The notes: a model not told the origin generated them from the sequence alone. A DNA stretch of 64,000 nt from Gorsachius magnificus (GCA_034008185.1 CM067083.1:119992837-120056836); one strand, 5' to 3'; shown: positions 24,608 to 37,570, numbered from the stretch's first letter. Numbers and translations are program-made.

Positions 24608-24898
24608 ATCTCTTCTCCCTAGTAATGGGTGATAGGACAAGGGGAAATGGCCTCAAGCTGAGCCAGGGCAGGTTTAGGTTAGACATTAGGAAAAAAATTT
24701 TCAATGAAAGGGTTGTCAGGCACTGGAATGGGCTGCCCAGGGAAGTGGTTGAGTCCCCATCCCTGGTGGCATTTAAAAGACGGGCAGACGAGGTGCTTAG
24801 GGACATGGTTTAGTGGTGGGATGGCAGTGTTAGGTTAACGGTTGGACTTGATGATCTTAAAGGTCTTTTCCAACCTAAACGATTCTATGATTCTATGA
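24608..24898 (+). repeat. CR1 LINE, 5'-truncated
   Basis: Sense CR1 3' end. It enters at the CTCTTCTCCCTAGTAATGGG segment, runs through GATAGGACAAGGGGAAATGG and the GGTTAGACATTAGGAAAAAA block, and ends with GATTCTATGATTCTATGA. One frame stays open across the ORF2 C-terminus up to the TAG near 24811. The tail has the GTGTTAGGTTAACGGTTGGA block of the 16650/38215 group. Confidence 0.95.
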
Positions 24899-25342
24899 AA
24901 ATCTCAGACATGAAGGGACAGTGCAGAAACACATCAAGAGCTGAGGAAAGCTGAAGATGTGCAGAAAGGGTCAACATGAACTGAGTTTCCTGCAGGTCCA
25001 GTGCAAAGCAGTCTTCACATTCAGACAAAACAGCCTCCCAGTTATTCTACTTAAGTTTTTGAAGAACATTATTTTAGTGCCAGCACCAAGACAGACTGCT
25101 CTCCATGACTCAGAAATCGCAGATGGAGACGCCTCCACCAAATGCCCACCTGGACCAGCTCAGTGAAGACTGAGCTCCTGCAGATTGAACTGAATAGACA
25201 AAACCTGGGAAGTGGGAGCTGTGTTAAGTCTCATATCCTCTACAAGGATCCAGTAACCCACTCACCATCGGGTTAAGCTCCTATTGAACAAGAGCAGAGC
25301 TCCTTACATGTTGTGCAACACAATGGAAAATTGAGACCATAC
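24899..25342. other. Unique non-coding interval
   Basis: No gene or recognised repeat. Confidence 0.4.
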
Positions 25343-25440
25343 CATAGATGAGGACACACGAGTTACGTGGTTTGCCTAAGGCCACACAGTGAGTCAGTGG
25401 CTAAATTATAAACTTGGGAGTCCCTGGCTCCGAGTCACTT
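25343..25440 (-). repeat. MIR-like SINE fragment
   Basis: The plus strand shows ATAGATGAGGACACACGAGT, then GGTTTGCCTAAGGCCACACA, GTGAGTCAGTGG and CTTGGGAGTCCCTGGCTCC. This matches in order the complement of the MIR-type consensus (ACAGATGAGG...TTGCCCAAGGTCACACAG...GTCAGTGGCAGAG...CCCAGGAGTCCTGGCTCC). About 100 bases align with many substitutions. Confidence 0.55.
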
Positions 25441-28244
25441 ATTCAATCTATGCTGCCTTTAAGGCATATTACATTGGGGGTATTGTATGGAAATGACATT
25501 AACTTTAAAGAGCAGTGTACAGTAGAAGCAAGCAAAATAAGTGGGCTTTATTGTGGGCTGATTTTTTTTTTTTTTTAAAAAAAACATGAAAAAAGTGACA
25601 TGAGCAGTTTTGCAAGCATACAGTGTAAATTTTGCACAATTTGATTTCGTAACCTCCCTCCTGAATTAAAAACCTAAACACCAAGTTTCAGGCCATAATG
25701 GACCTTTCTTTTCCACTCTTCTTTTTTTCTTCTTTATTTTTTTTTTATTTTTATTTTTCTGGCAATCCTGTTAACCCCTGAAAATACACGTTTAATATGG
25801 AAATGCTGACAGCTCCTTAAGCAGAGCATCGCATTTGCAACACTGTAATTATGTCTACTTCAAAATGCTCCAAAGAAAACAAGATTTTCTTGTTCAAACA
25901 AACCTTGAATGGTTTTAGCCCCAGAATTAAATCATTCAGACCAAAAAGGACTGTGTTAAGCATGCTGAACCAGGGCTGTACCGAGGAGATGTGGAAAGAG
26001 ATAAATGCAAACTGATTTTACAATATTTACGTAATTAGATCCACATCTCTGCTTTTCTCTCTTGAGTGAGTAAAGACCAGATTAACCTTATTATTATTAT
26101 GTTTATTCGATTGACTTAGGAATTCCATCTGGATAAAAGACAGTCTAGATGTCTTTCTCCATGCGTGCTCAGCATGAAGCCAATCAACATGCCTCTCTAA
26201 GTAACAAATTTGTTTTATGTCATCTATCAGCAAGATACTGTAATATTGGATATAGCTTTAGTTCAATGGATGACTGCTCCTTAAAGACCACGCAGCTTAG
26301 AGTTTTCCATCCTGCATTTTTATGTCCCCACAGAAAATGACTTGTCAGATTTTCCACTCTTGTGAAGATGGTTGTAAGTAAATGCCTGGTGCAGAGAGTG
26401 TGCATGACACATTTAAATGAGAACACAATCAATAACTCAGTGCTGCTTTTTTGGTGAAGGATGTTTGCTTGTTTTTGCAATACTTTCTTGCGTCCCATTT
26501 TGGCGCTGTAGAACAAACGCAAAAATGCACATAGGAGCAGGATTCCTAGGCCGGTAATGAGAGAGTGAGAGAAAAGGGAAAAATTTCTTCCACTGCTCAT
26601 AACATGTAATTTTGATTGTTATGACTGCTTCATGCAAATAATCCTTCCTGACAATATTTACTATATCCCCATTCAACATAAGTAATATTAGGCCAAAAAT
26701 AGGGAGGAATTTGGTGTCAGTCTCGTTGCACTTGTACGGGGAAAACCAATGTTTTGAGTTAATAGGAGAAGTGCCTGCAAATGGGTCGTTACTTCTTTTG
26801 AAAAACTATTCTACCAGCTAATTAAAAACCACTGTCAGGAACCTTTCCTGGTAGTTACCCTCACTTTCCAGAGAAGGAGGATAACACAGTGGGCTGATGC
26901 TGGGACAGGTTGGATTTATTTCTCAGCTTTACATAACCAAGACAAAGCCACACAGTCTACCTTTACCTTCGCCAACATGGGCAATAAAAATATTCAATTT
27001 TTGCCCATTTTTTACCAGTCTTGTTTACTCAAGTTGCCACCATTTCTGGGCAGAGTCTTCTTCTGACTATGTGCAAGTATAACATCCAGTTCAAACCGCT
27101 CAGTGCTCAGGGGAATGCAATTAATCCGAAGAGATGGCCTTTTGGATCCATCCAAGAACATTTCCATCATCAAAGTGGCCATTTTGTAACTGTAAGTTGA
27201 CATGTGGTGAATGTTTCTATTTTATCTGATTTCCCATTTCTTGCTCTAATAGGCATAGAGGAATTTGCCATCAGGCTGCAATCTGAAATAGTTACGTTAC
27301 ATGAGACTTTCCATGTTACCGCGTTTGTAGGCTCCCTTTAACACACAGACTTGCTTTTGACTTCCTCTCATGCGTTATCACAACGGACTCCAACTCACGC
27401 GCTTTGCTTTTCTGTTGGGAAAATATTGTGTAACCTACACCACTCGCACAGCAACCCTTCCCCCACAGGGATGGAAGCCTCCAGCCAAATGCCAGCTTAG
27501 ATATTAAGAGCACAGCAATGTGCAAACCCATAATAATGCACTTGGACTGCAGCTCTCCTTTAGGAAAACAACAAAACAAAACACTCCTCCTTAAGCTATT
27601 GGCTTGCAGGAGGTACCAAGTCCAAAATGATTTTGACTCCATATGGAATTTATATGGAATGCAACATGCAATAAAACACCAGCACACCCAGATGTGGATG
27701 TTCCCCAGCTGTCTGTCTGCCCCTTTGATGGCAAGCTACAAAGATCCTTCCCTACATAGTCATCTCTGCGGGAAGCAAGAGGTGATTCCTCTGTGCTCGC
27801 CTATCAAACTGAGTAGAGGAAGGGAAATTTTAGAAGAAGAACATGTAAGTTTACAAAGGTAAATATTGTGCTCAGCCTTATTTTCTGTGTGTTCAGAACA
27901 GTGGGCTCTTCCCACGTGATGCCTCTCAAACTCAGTGATGGGTTGCACGGTGCCAAGGGAAACTCTGGGAAAGCACAGCCACGGCCTCCCCAAGGTTTCA
28001 GCTTGGAGCTGTCATGCAGATGTTATTTTTCCCTGCAGCTGTTGGGGGCAGTAGACAATCAATCCTGGGTTTCTGTAACCTGTGTGACCTGGGTGTGGAC
28101 CATCTGCAGGCTGTATACGCGCCCTGATGCTGAATAGATTTGCAAACTAGCTGGCTTCTCTGGGAACCTAGAAAAAACATCGGTCCTGCCTTGAGAAAGG
28201 GGTATTTCAGTGGTCCTTGGGATAGGGACTACTGCGCTCCTGAT
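25441..28244. other. Unique non-coding interval
   Basis: No gene. It contains a T16/A8 block (25562-25584), which can form an AT hairpin, and a T-rich stretch at 25722-25760. Minus-strand frames of 126 and 123 codons (26220-26600 and 27316-27687) show no known domain. Confidence 0.4.
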
Positions 28245-28280
28245 CAGGGCCAAATTCTGCAATCTGACATTGCAGTGTCA
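28245..28280. repeat. Possible old MITE-like repeat end
   Basis: CAGGGCCAAATTCTGCAATC followed by TGACATTGCAGTGTC resembles one terminus of the same old amniote repeat suggested at 18714-18827. Only one end is visible. Confidence 0.3.
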
Positions 28281-29895
28281 TTTAGCCAATGCCAACTGAT
28301 TTTGGCCAGAATTTTCCCATTTTCAAGCCATTTTAGAGTTAGCTGCTGAATTTTCAAACAAGTTCCAGGAAATGAGTTAAGTCCCAGGGTCAGGGAAACA
28401 GATTTGCTTTGGACACAGGCAGGAGGAAGACAGCAGAGACCAGCCAGACAAAATTCTGGAGGTAATTTTTACACTAGTAGTTACCAAAGATGATTTTTTT
28501 CCCCAAAAAACCCCACCCTATAGCTGTAAGGTGTGCTGGGCACAGTTATTAGCTGGGCATGTATTGCAATGTGTATTGGATGGATACTGTGGGAAGGCCA
28601 CAGGACAGATGTACAGCAGGAGCAAGGAGCCCGGTTCAATCCATGCACCAGCCATTAATTATTTCACATTTTAGCACACTGTAAGATTCTCTGGTCTGCA
28701 CTGAGATCTGTGATCCACTTTAAAATAATTTCAAAGCCCTAAAGCAGAGGAGCCCAGCTCATCCTCATCCTTAGACCCCAGAAATGAAGAGCCTTGTCTC
28801 CACTATGCACAGTAATCGATGGTGAGGGGGCCAATATCCCAGAGGACAGCTGAGCCCAAAATCTGAAGGCATCAGAAAAAGTGGCTTCTCTTGCTCCACT
28901 ACTGAAGGAGACCAGGCACGTCAATCAGACTAAAGACCTTGGAGATAGATGGGATGAGTCCTGTGTGGCAGTGTTCGGCCACCAGCTCAGAGACACTGTG
29001 GAGCTCCTAATCGCAGTCAAGATGGACCCCCCTGCAGGGAGTTTGGAAGTCACCTCTACCCTCCAGGTCTCCAGCATTAGAAAACTGCCTGACTTCTCCC
29101 TTTTCTGCCCTTCTCCATCTCTTCTTTTGCATCTCTTCTTTTTTGCAATGAGTGAGAAGCACCTTTCCACAAAAACAGCACAGCATGGACAGTTTGTGGC
29201 TTCCTTAAGCAAAGCTTAGGGCAACTGAGTTAATGTTCTCAGCCCACCTCTAAGACCTCTGATAGTCCCTTCAGGTGCTATCATGGCCCGTCAGTTGCTG
29301 TCCTGAGGGTTTTGCTGTCTGCTGCTGTCTGCTCATGATGTTTCAGGTGTTTCTTCTAATAACCAGTGAGCTTAATGCAATGAAAAACAGAGATTTGCAG
29401 TGTAGATGCTCCTACCTGGGCTCCTCATTTAGGCTTAGAGTCAGTAGGGAAAAATAGGCACATTCAGGGTATGGCTCACCTTTCCTAAAAGAATTTGCTA
29501 AAATAACTCAGGTTTTGTGTAGTTTTCATGTTTTGTAGGAAGCATCAACTCCATGAGCCTCAGCTTGACCATCTACATTCATCTCTTGTACAAAAGCTCG
29601 GGGATGGGACTTTTTTTTTCTCTAGGCTACTTTTATTCTGAAAAGTGAGTGCTCTGTGGCTTACTGGTCCCCCACTTTGCCATACTGGGGACCTGCCAGA
29701 ACAGCCCCAACTGCCTTCTGGGCTGGGCTGGGAGAGGGAGGTAGCTGGTGCACACCAGGGTCTTTCCCCATATAGGACTGCACCGTGGTCAGGTAATTGT
29801 AGATGTCTGGTACAACAGGTGCCAGAATGCTACTTCAATAAAATCATTGTTTTTAATGAGAATAAGAATAAGGAGGAATGCCCAGTAGCTAAAAG
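28281..29895. other. Unique non-coding interval
   Basis: No gene or clear repeat. Pyrimidine-rich repeats of the type TCTCTTCTTTT occur around 29110-29143. Confidence 0.4.
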
Positions 29896-29955
29896 GCTAG
29901 GCCTTGATCCTGAAAATACATGCTTACATGAGTAATTATATGCATTTAACAGTCC
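29896..29955. repeat. Possible old amniote palindromic repeat relic
   Basis: The text AGGCCTTGATCCTGAAAATA, then CATGCTTACATGAGTAATTA, resembles the old amniote repeat with GGGCCTGATCCTGCAAACAC and TTACGCATGTGAGTAAC. It is degenerate and only about 60 bases long. Confidence 0.4.
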
Positions 29956-31544
29956 TCCTACAATACTCTGAGAACTTTGGTACAGGCTGCTCCGGTTCCC
30001 ATGGGCTGCAGCAGGGACAGGACACCGTGAGCTGCGGGACTGATTTCACTGCACGTGAAGTGGCTCGTGTTCCTGGGTCTGACTGGGATGAGACCCCCCC
30101 AACCAGAGAGCTGTACCTCGGATATGTTCGTTTTTCAGTAGCAAAAAATGGAGCTCTGCAGGGGGGAAATGCCCAAATCAGGATTTTATTAGTTAACAGG
30201 ACATGGTTCAAGATTTTCATATCCTGCAGCTTCCCAGTTGCCATTGACCTGTGTGATGCTGTGAGGACCAGCTGTTTCTCAGAAGATTTAACAGGGATTA
30301 GCGATTCCCATGTTGGAGCTATAAACACAGTCCTGCCAATCACTTCACCCTCCCTATTCATGTCAGGAGAGTAATATAAGGTCCTGCTCACTCCACTCTT
30401 ACATTTCACATACTCATTTAAAATATTTTTCCTTTTTGAAAGATCATCCAGGGATAACCGGATAGGGGATTATTTTAACAACTGAGCTCCAATACTGGGC
30501 CATTTACATTGCTTGTTTCTAACCGGCCTTCCTGTTTACAACAGACTGAAATGGTTAATCAAAATCAGTAACATATGATACACCCAGGTGTTTCATACAG
30601 TGGCCATATTTTTTTTTTTTCCTGGAATTATTATGTTACTACAAACAGCATTGAAATAGTTTAATATCTGTATCAGAGGGCTTCTAGGAATAAAGAGATT
30701 TGACTGAAGGAAAATATTCTAAGAAAGGTTTTCCTGTACGGGCTGTTGCACTCTGACACAGCTCCTTGTAACTTAACATTTTTAATGATGGGTTTGTGAG
30801 CAGAGCTATGAAAAGCTCCAGCCTGGAGAGCTAATATTGCAAGGGAGCTCGGGCGAGTGGTTTCTCCGTTCCACCCTAGAGGTAGCTGCATTTCCACTCT
30901 GTGACTCAGCAGATGATACATACTCGGGGCTAGAGGGGTTTATTTTTGACTCGTACCGTGTCGGAGCAATTCGCCAGCCTGCATGGGAGGTACCACAGAG
31001 TACAGGAGAGTAAGTGGCTTTCGGTATGTAAAGGACTTTTTGCTTCCGTTGGTGAACACATATCAATTTATTTGGATATATGTTGCAGCTTGGTCCTTCT
31101 GTTTCTCTCCTACAGGTCAAAATAGACCTGGGTTCTGTTTAGCTAAATAGGCCATTTTCCTAATTCTTCCTCAGTCCTCAGAACAGTGAGGAGATAGATG
31201 AGGGAATGTAAGAGATGCTTGTAAGCTAAAGGTACCCTTCTTCTCATTCTCACAGCTTGCTTAATAATCAGCATTTAAAAGCAAAACAAAACAAAATAAC
31301 CCAAATCTCAGATACTACAGTCTCTGAGGGGCTTTTTTATAAGCAGAGGATTTGGGTTCATGGATCCCACCTCTCACTTCCCTTATGCCTCAGGTTGCCG
31401 GATGGTTGGGAGCAACCCAGATGGGCTCCAGCGCGAGAAGACAACCTTTCCACAAGGAATAATGCCACGGGCCAAATGTACAACCAGTTCTACCACTAAT
31501 TAAGGCATGGAGCAGAAACACTCATATGTTTTCATTATGAAAAG
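29956..31544. other. Unique interval with two opposed open frames
   Basis: A 156-codon plus frame (29904-30374) and a 157-codon minus frame (29936-30409) cover the same stretch. Neither shows a domain, and I do not annotate them as genes. A poly(T) run lies near 30609-30620. Nothing else is recognised. Confidence 0.35.
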
Positions 31545-31590
31545 CAAGAACTCCTGGCTTGTACCACTCTCGGCTCTGCACGCTGACAGA
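31545..31590 (+). repeat. Possible MIR-like fragment
   Basis: AAGAACTCCTGGCTTGTACC, then ACTCTCGGCTCTGCACGCTG, resembles the MIR-type GGACTCCTGGGTTCTATTCC, then CGGCTCTGCCACTGAC. It is short. Confidence 0.35.
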
Positions 31591-32496
31591 GAATTCCTCC
31601 GGAGAGGCAGCTCATAGCAGTTGTATTTCTTGCACACACATCTTATCCATCTTACAATCGATACCAAGAACAAGTCGCCGCTCTAAATAATTTCATTTCC
31701 ATCTCCAGAGCACCAAGTGCCCAGCATGAAGCATTTATCAAGAGCAGCAGGCAGTGACCCCTGTGCTTACACCGCACTTGCGATCCCAATGAGCACTTTT
31801 TGCAGCATCCCTTCCCCATGGGGCTAACAGCTCTCACTGGTGAGGGGCAGTTGGCCTCACTGAGTACAAGTGGGACAGATTTCCAGCTTTCTGCATCTAC
31901 CTTTATATTTCATCATACCCTTGAGGTTCGCACACACGTCAGCGTGCTGCTGAATCGGTGACTGCAACAAGCACAGGCTTTTAAGACCCTTCATCAACCT
32001 AGCACAAATCATTTTAGGAAAAGCCTTGATATTTAGTAATCTTTTTGTTTGTTTAGTCCCACATGAGGATTCCAACAGTGTTTTTAAGTCCTCTTTTGGC
32101 ATATATCCATTTCACATGGCACTGCTTATTTATTTCAATTTATGCCATGGAATTAATTGACACAAATATTACAGGTGTCAGAAAATGGTACCTACAACTT
32201 AATTGCATTGAGTGAAAGGGGTAGCAATGGTCCCACTGAATATTCATTACCTTGTTTGGATTTTTCTGCGTAAAAAATACAGCCTTCAACTCCTTACTTG
32301 TTCATATAATTTTGTTGGGATTAACTTGTGCTCCTTCACATTTTTCCGTTCTTAATGTTGAAATTCCAGCCATCAAAATTACCATCAGAGAAGCCCTACT
32401 TCATCCTCCTAGCAGGGCTGTAGAAGCAGAGAGGACAGGAGAGTGACATGGACTGATACTGCACAACAGACAGATGTAGGACTGGATGGTCTGTAA
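31591..32496. other. Unique non-coding interval
   Basis: No gene or recognised repeat in about 900 bases. Confidence 0.4.
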
Positions 32497-33034
32497 GAGA
32501 CCTCACCTGGAGCCCTGCATCCAGCTCTGGAGCCCTCAGCACAAGAAGGACATGGAGCTGTTGGAGCGGGTCCAGAGGAGGGCTACTAAAATGATCCGAG
32601 GGCTGGAGCCCTCCTCCTATGAGGAAAGCTGTCAGAGTTGGGCTTGTTCAGCCTGGAGAAGAGAAGGCTGTGGGGAGACCTGATTGCAGCCATTCAGTGC
32701 TTAAAGGGGGCCTATAGGAAAGATGGGGAAAATCTTTTTAGTAGGGCCAGCTGTGACAGCACAAGGGGTAATGGTTTTAAACTAAAACAGGGTAGGGTTA
32801 GACTAGATATAAGGAAGAAATTCTTTACAACGAGGGTGGTGAAACACTGGAATGGGTTCCCCAGAGAGGTGGTGGAGGCCCCATCCCTGGGAACATTCCA
32901 GGCCAGGTTGGACGGGGCTCTGAGCAACCTGATCTAGTTAGTGGTGTCCCTGCTCCCTGCAGGGGGGTTGGACTAGATGACCTCTAGTGGTCCCTTCCAA
33001 CCCAAAACATTCTATGATTCTATGATTCTATGAT
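32497..33034 (+). repeat. CR1 LINE, 5'-truncated
   Basis: Sense CR1 of about 540 bases. It enters at GAGACCTCACCTGGAGCCCT and carries the ORF2 C-terminus ([20 protein letters not shown], then [20 protein letters not shown] and [20 protein letters not shown]). The reading frame is broken between two frames near 32620-32680, indicating an indel. It ends with three ATTCTATG-type octamers. The tail block CTCCCTGCAGGGGGGTTGGA groups it with 6451, 54137 and 60821. Confidence 0.95.
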
Positions 33035-33339
33035 AAGAAGCCCTCCAGATCTGTGTTTTCATGAAGAGTTGGCTGTAAAGACACTTTTCTACTTGTAGGC
33101 TTCTACACACAGAAAAAGCTTGGAGGTAAGGGCTCAAAGTACTGTAGGAAGTCATACCCACGAGGAGGGACAAGCCCTTGTACCAGGGCAAGATACCTTT
33201 GGATTTACTCTACAAACCAAAATTGCCTTTTTCCACCATTTTACATTGTACAATCATTTCCTAGTCTCTCTTAACCACCATTAGTAGCTCTTTTAGAAGA
33301 TCAGTGTTTTTTACAGATCTCTCACCCTCCTATTAAATA

Positions 33340-33700
33340 TCTGTGTTTTGGATTATTATTCCCAGATTTATTAGTTTGCCTTTTTCCAGACAGAATCTCA
33401 TTCTGTTTCCTGCTCATATTTCTAACCTCTGGTTCCATTAGCGTTATTTCTCTGTCTTCACTTGGTTTACAGTTCTTTCCAGCGCAGTGTCGTGTGCAGA
33501 TCTAGTTAATGTACTTGGTTACACCTCCTTCCAGACCATTAATAAAAGTATTAAATAATGTTGCTGCTAGCACAAATCCATGCAGCACCCTGCTGTTCAC
33601 CTCCATCATCTTCAAGACCACAGACATCCATCACGCGCACCATTTATCACCAGCAAATAGACTTTGCAAACTGAAGCTGCTCTGTTTGCATTACGTCGCT
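33340..33700 (-). repeat. Old CR1-type LINE fragment (internal region)
   Basis: The plus strand keeps the order of an antisense CR1 internal region: CCAGATTTATTAGTTTGCCT, AATCTCATTCTGTTTCC, GTGTCGTGTGCAGATCTAG, CCAGACCATTAATAAAAGTA, TTAAATAATG and ATGCAGCACCCTGCTGTTCA. Known CR1-type copies have GTGTCATCTGCAAA, then AGGTCATTAATAAAGATATT, then a CCCTGGGG...CCCCACT segment at these relative positions. This copy is much more diverged than the neighbouring CR1 at 32497 and lacks the 3' tail. Confidence 0.55.
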
Positions 33701-36351
33701 AGCTCTGGGTAAGGACAAAAGGGAAGAAATGTCAAGTGTTAGTCGCAGAAGGAGGTGGGAGAAGGGCTGGACGATGATATTGCTCAGACCCATTCTTTAT
33801 CAATGAATCCAAGTAGACCAATGGAGAGAAACGAAATCCCTCTCTGCATCCTACCACGTCCTGTAGCAGAGATTTCCCTGATGCACTCTGGTCTGGCACT
33901 ACCAGGGACTACATACTTGAGGGAGGAACTATATATTATCCCAACAGTTGCTCACCAGCCAATGCACAACGGGAATAGCAGTCACCAGCTGAAGAGAGAT
34001 ACTGTTTGTTCCCACATAATTATTTCTGGTAAGAAATAATCACATATTCAGACATGAACTAAAATCAAAGAAGGAGACATTCAGAGTGGGCGCCTTGCCA
34101 CTCTGCTTGCTGCTGGGATCTGCGATGAGGGATGTTTTTAAAGCCAAATATCAAAAAATCCTGGGCTGGAATGGGCAATTATCTGGGGACTTCTATCATT
34201 TCTGGGCATCTACACCAAGAGGGGGTTGGCAGAAAGGCAGGAGAGGTTCTTTCCATGCAGGCTTCCTCTTTAGGAAAGCAACATATTCCCTATATACTTG
34301 TCTAGACATGTGGCATGTACAGACCAATGTCAGGAACGTAAGCATTGCCACACCAAAATAAGGACCTGAAGTCCAATGAGCTTGAGCTCCTGCCTTAGAC
34401 AGTGGACAGCATCACGTACATCTGGGAGAGGTGTAGCTGCCCCGAAGCACACAACACTGGCGCAACCTCTGTCCTCCTTCTAGGGATTAATACCGAGGCT
34501 TCGAGAACAAAAGACTATTTTCATCACTGAAGGATGAAGTATAACAGTTTTTCAAACTGTTTGGTACACTTGTGAGAACTGTGGATTCACCCGCTAACCA
34601 CAGAAATGTCCCAACCTCATCTGTAGGATAATGAGCCTCCAGAAGTCCAGACAAATTCAGTGGGAACTATGGGGGTTAAGCAAGTGAGAAAAATCCCATC
34701 CATAGACAATACATGTAAACCAGGATGGCTGCTCTGGCTGGACTAGTTAGTTAATATCTGGGCTCTTGCAGATCTGTTCCTATTAGAAGAAAATTTCCTG
34801 TTTCTTGAGTATAATCCTGTTTAACTAAGGGATATGTCCAAAAAATCTTTGCTTGTGATAGAAACAAAGAAAAGCAAGAAGCTGGTTTCCTCTGAAATAT
34901 CAAAAATCACTCCTGTAGTGATTTTTGTGCCTCAAAATCCCTGTTTGTACTCAAGAAATCCTTCAACAAATGCAAGTGAAATAAAGAAACATGGAATTAG
35001 GTAGAATCAGAGTTATGGAGCTAGACTTTGTCTGGACAGATGGTAGCAAAAAGACTTTAAATAAAAATACCAAGCAAAAATATTTCTTGTCTGTACACAC
35101 ATCTTTAGCTCTCAGTTGAATACACTGATGAGTTTTAAAGGAATTGGTCCAATAGCTTACAAAAGCACTGGGAGTTCAGTTTTGAGCTATGGGAAATAGA
35201 AGATATTGGACATATGTAGGAGGAAATAGGAGGAAAAATATTGAAATTATTGTGTGTTTTTAATTAAAAACAGCATTTTCAGCAATATAGTCAAGTTACA
35301 GTTCACTGCTCAGATATTATAATTATGGTTATAATAAACAAGTCTGAACAGAAAAGCAAAAGAGCAAGACAGGTACGAGACCATAAGGTTGAAAACAGGA
35401 TAATAAAAATATGAGCTATAGAGAATATGAGTTCGGACAAACAAGAACATTAAGTTTTTCTTAACTAAAAAGCTACAGAGACCAGAGTGAACGTAATGAA
35501 TTTTAGCACAACAATTTCAAATAAATAGATCATTTATCATGGAAGTTGCCTGCAGTGGGTGGGATTCCTGAGTCCACACATGCACTGCTTGAACCAGCCC
35601 TTGTTTCTTCCATGGTGCTCGGGTGCTCCTTAATATCAGGCGACCTGTCTGTTTTCAGATCATGTGCTGCGATCATATCGGGTCCCATAAGCTGGATGCT
35701 TTTGGGTGTGCCCCACTACTAACATTTCACTGGAAGTTTTTATCCCACACATGTATGAAGTGGCATTTATCCTCCTGAGCCTGAATGGAGCTTTTGTGCA
35801 CCCCAGAATGGTGCATCTGATGGCTCCGTGCTGTTGGATTGGGCATGATTGCTTAACAATCAAATAATAATTTCTATATTTAAATATTTCCTTTGCTCGC
35901 AATGCTGAGCAATAATTAAAAAAAAAAAAGCAAATGTTTTTCTTTCATAATTTTAGATATTGAAACTGCTCGTGAGAAAAGTGTGTTAAGTCTGATGTGC
36001 TGCCCGAATTCCAGTTGTGTGTTTACATTTGAATTACTTTACGTTCCTATGTCATTTAATCTAATAGGGCAATAAATTTCACTTTCTGTCCTAAACCATG
36101 GCAGTGTCACTTTCATGTATTAAATAGCTGCTGACTGCCCGGGACTCAGGGGAAGTGATCCTTCTGATTTAAGGTGTACCTCGTCCTGTCCCTAGCACAG
36201 AGATCCTGCCAGCGAGGCAGCTCCTTGTGGTCCATCTCCCCTTCCCGCTGTGATCACGTAGCACATGCCTGGTAACGACAGCCACGATGCCCACCATGAC
36301 ATCGCACTAGGAAAACATTGCATTTCCCTGCAATGCGGCATTGCGACAATT
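33701..36351. other. Unique AT-rich interval
   Basis: No supported gene. The only notable structure is the perfect hairpin at 34901-34927. An A run occurs at 35919-35929. Confidence 0.4.
34901..34927. repeat. Perfect short inverted repeat (hairpin)
   Basis: CAAAAATCACT and AGTGATTTTTG are exact reverse complements, giving an 11-base stem with a 5-base loop. No stem extension is visible beyond this, so it is too short for a typical microRNA precursor. Confidence 0.7.
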
Positions 36352-36698
36352 AGAATCACAGAATCACAGAATCGCAAGGGTTGGAAGGGACCTTGGGACA
36401 TCATCCAGTCCAACCCCCCTGCTAAAGCAGGTTCTCCTAGAGCATGTTACACAGGACGTCGTCCAGGTGGGCTTTGAGTATCTCCAGAGAAGGAGACTCC
36501 ACAGCCCCCCTGGGCAGCCTGTGCCAGGACTCTGTCACCCTCAGAGTAAAGAAGTTTTTCCTCATATTCAATTGGAACCTCTTATGTTTCAGTTTGTACC
36601 CATTGCCCCTTGTCTTGTCGCTGGGCACCACTGCAAAGAGTCTGGCTCCGTCCTCGTGACTTCCACCCTTAAGATATTTGTATGTATTGATGAGGTTA
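36352..36698 (-). repeat. CR1 LINE, 5'-truncated
   Basis: Antisense CR1 starting with three octamers of the ATTCTGTG type (AGAATCACAGAATCACAGAA). It then has the TCATCCAGTCCAACCCCCCT, GCTAAAGCAGG and GAGCATGTTACACAGGACGT blocks. It stops inside ORF2 near GTATTGATGAGGTTA. Over its length it is nearly the reverse complement of the 3' part of the copy at 41253-42058, with about 70 identical bases in a row near the tail. Confidence 0.95.
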
Positions 36699-37480
36699 TT
36701 AGAAATTAGAAAACCCTGCTGTAGTGAAAGGTGCTGACAGCAACAAGTATTTTGGAGGGTACTAAGTGTCGGCAGTGAAAACACCTGGGTGACTGCAGGT
36801 TTGAGCACATCCTCCCTGATTAACCAAACACAATGGTGAACATCACCTTTTTCCACTTGGTGGGACCACCTGCAATATGTTTTGTCATTTTATTTCTCAC
36901 TTAAGCCCACCAAGGATGTAAAGCCATTAGGGAAGAATAACTTGCTCTTCTTTGTATAAACGTCTGGACTCTGAGACACTGATGGGCAAGGGTTACTCCC
37001 TGCAACACCACACAGCAACCCCGCACCCTGACCTGGCTGCTGACGGAGGCTCCCCCATCTGTCTGACAACTGCTTACAATTAACTGATGATTAAATGCGC
37101 CAAGATCGCAAGCCACTCACTTAGCCTGCCCTGAGATGCTGAAATTTCAAGTGCCAAGAGCAGAGAGAAACCTTTTGTCTCGTTTTTGCATAACACGAGG
37201 TCGTGGCTACAGCTTCTCAGTGTTGCTATTGGTGATGGGGACAACAGCAGCTCTTCAGGAGTGAAACCACCATGGAATTTAGATGCAAAAGTATTTGCTT
37301 GCATTAAGATCGATACCAGAGCTGGACAGGCAGGGCAAAATGAGTAAGCGTTTCCTGTATATTCTCATGCTTTTGGCTATTTAAATAGGCCAGCACGCAG
37401 GTGTAACAAACAGCAGCATTTTAGCCACTGGCAAAAAGAAAGCGTTTCCTGCTGCCCATCTACCAGGCATCTGGTTTTCT

Positions 37481-37570
37481 TCCATGCAAAAGCTTTTGCA
37501 GAATGCAAATGCTTTGTGCAGGGAATCACGGGTCTACTTCTTCATGCAGATCATGCAAAAGTGTGTGATG
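37481..37570. promoter_or_regulatory. Candidate octamer (POU-type) motif cluster
   Basis: In 90 bases there are ATGCAAAA (37484-37491), a perfect 16-base palindrome TGCAAAAGCTTTTGCA (37485-37500), AATGCAAATG just after it, and another ATGCAAAA near 37554. A further ATGCAAAA occurs near 37703. ATGCAAAT is the known POU-domain octamer. That the cluster is an enhancer is inference only. Confidence 0.25.
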
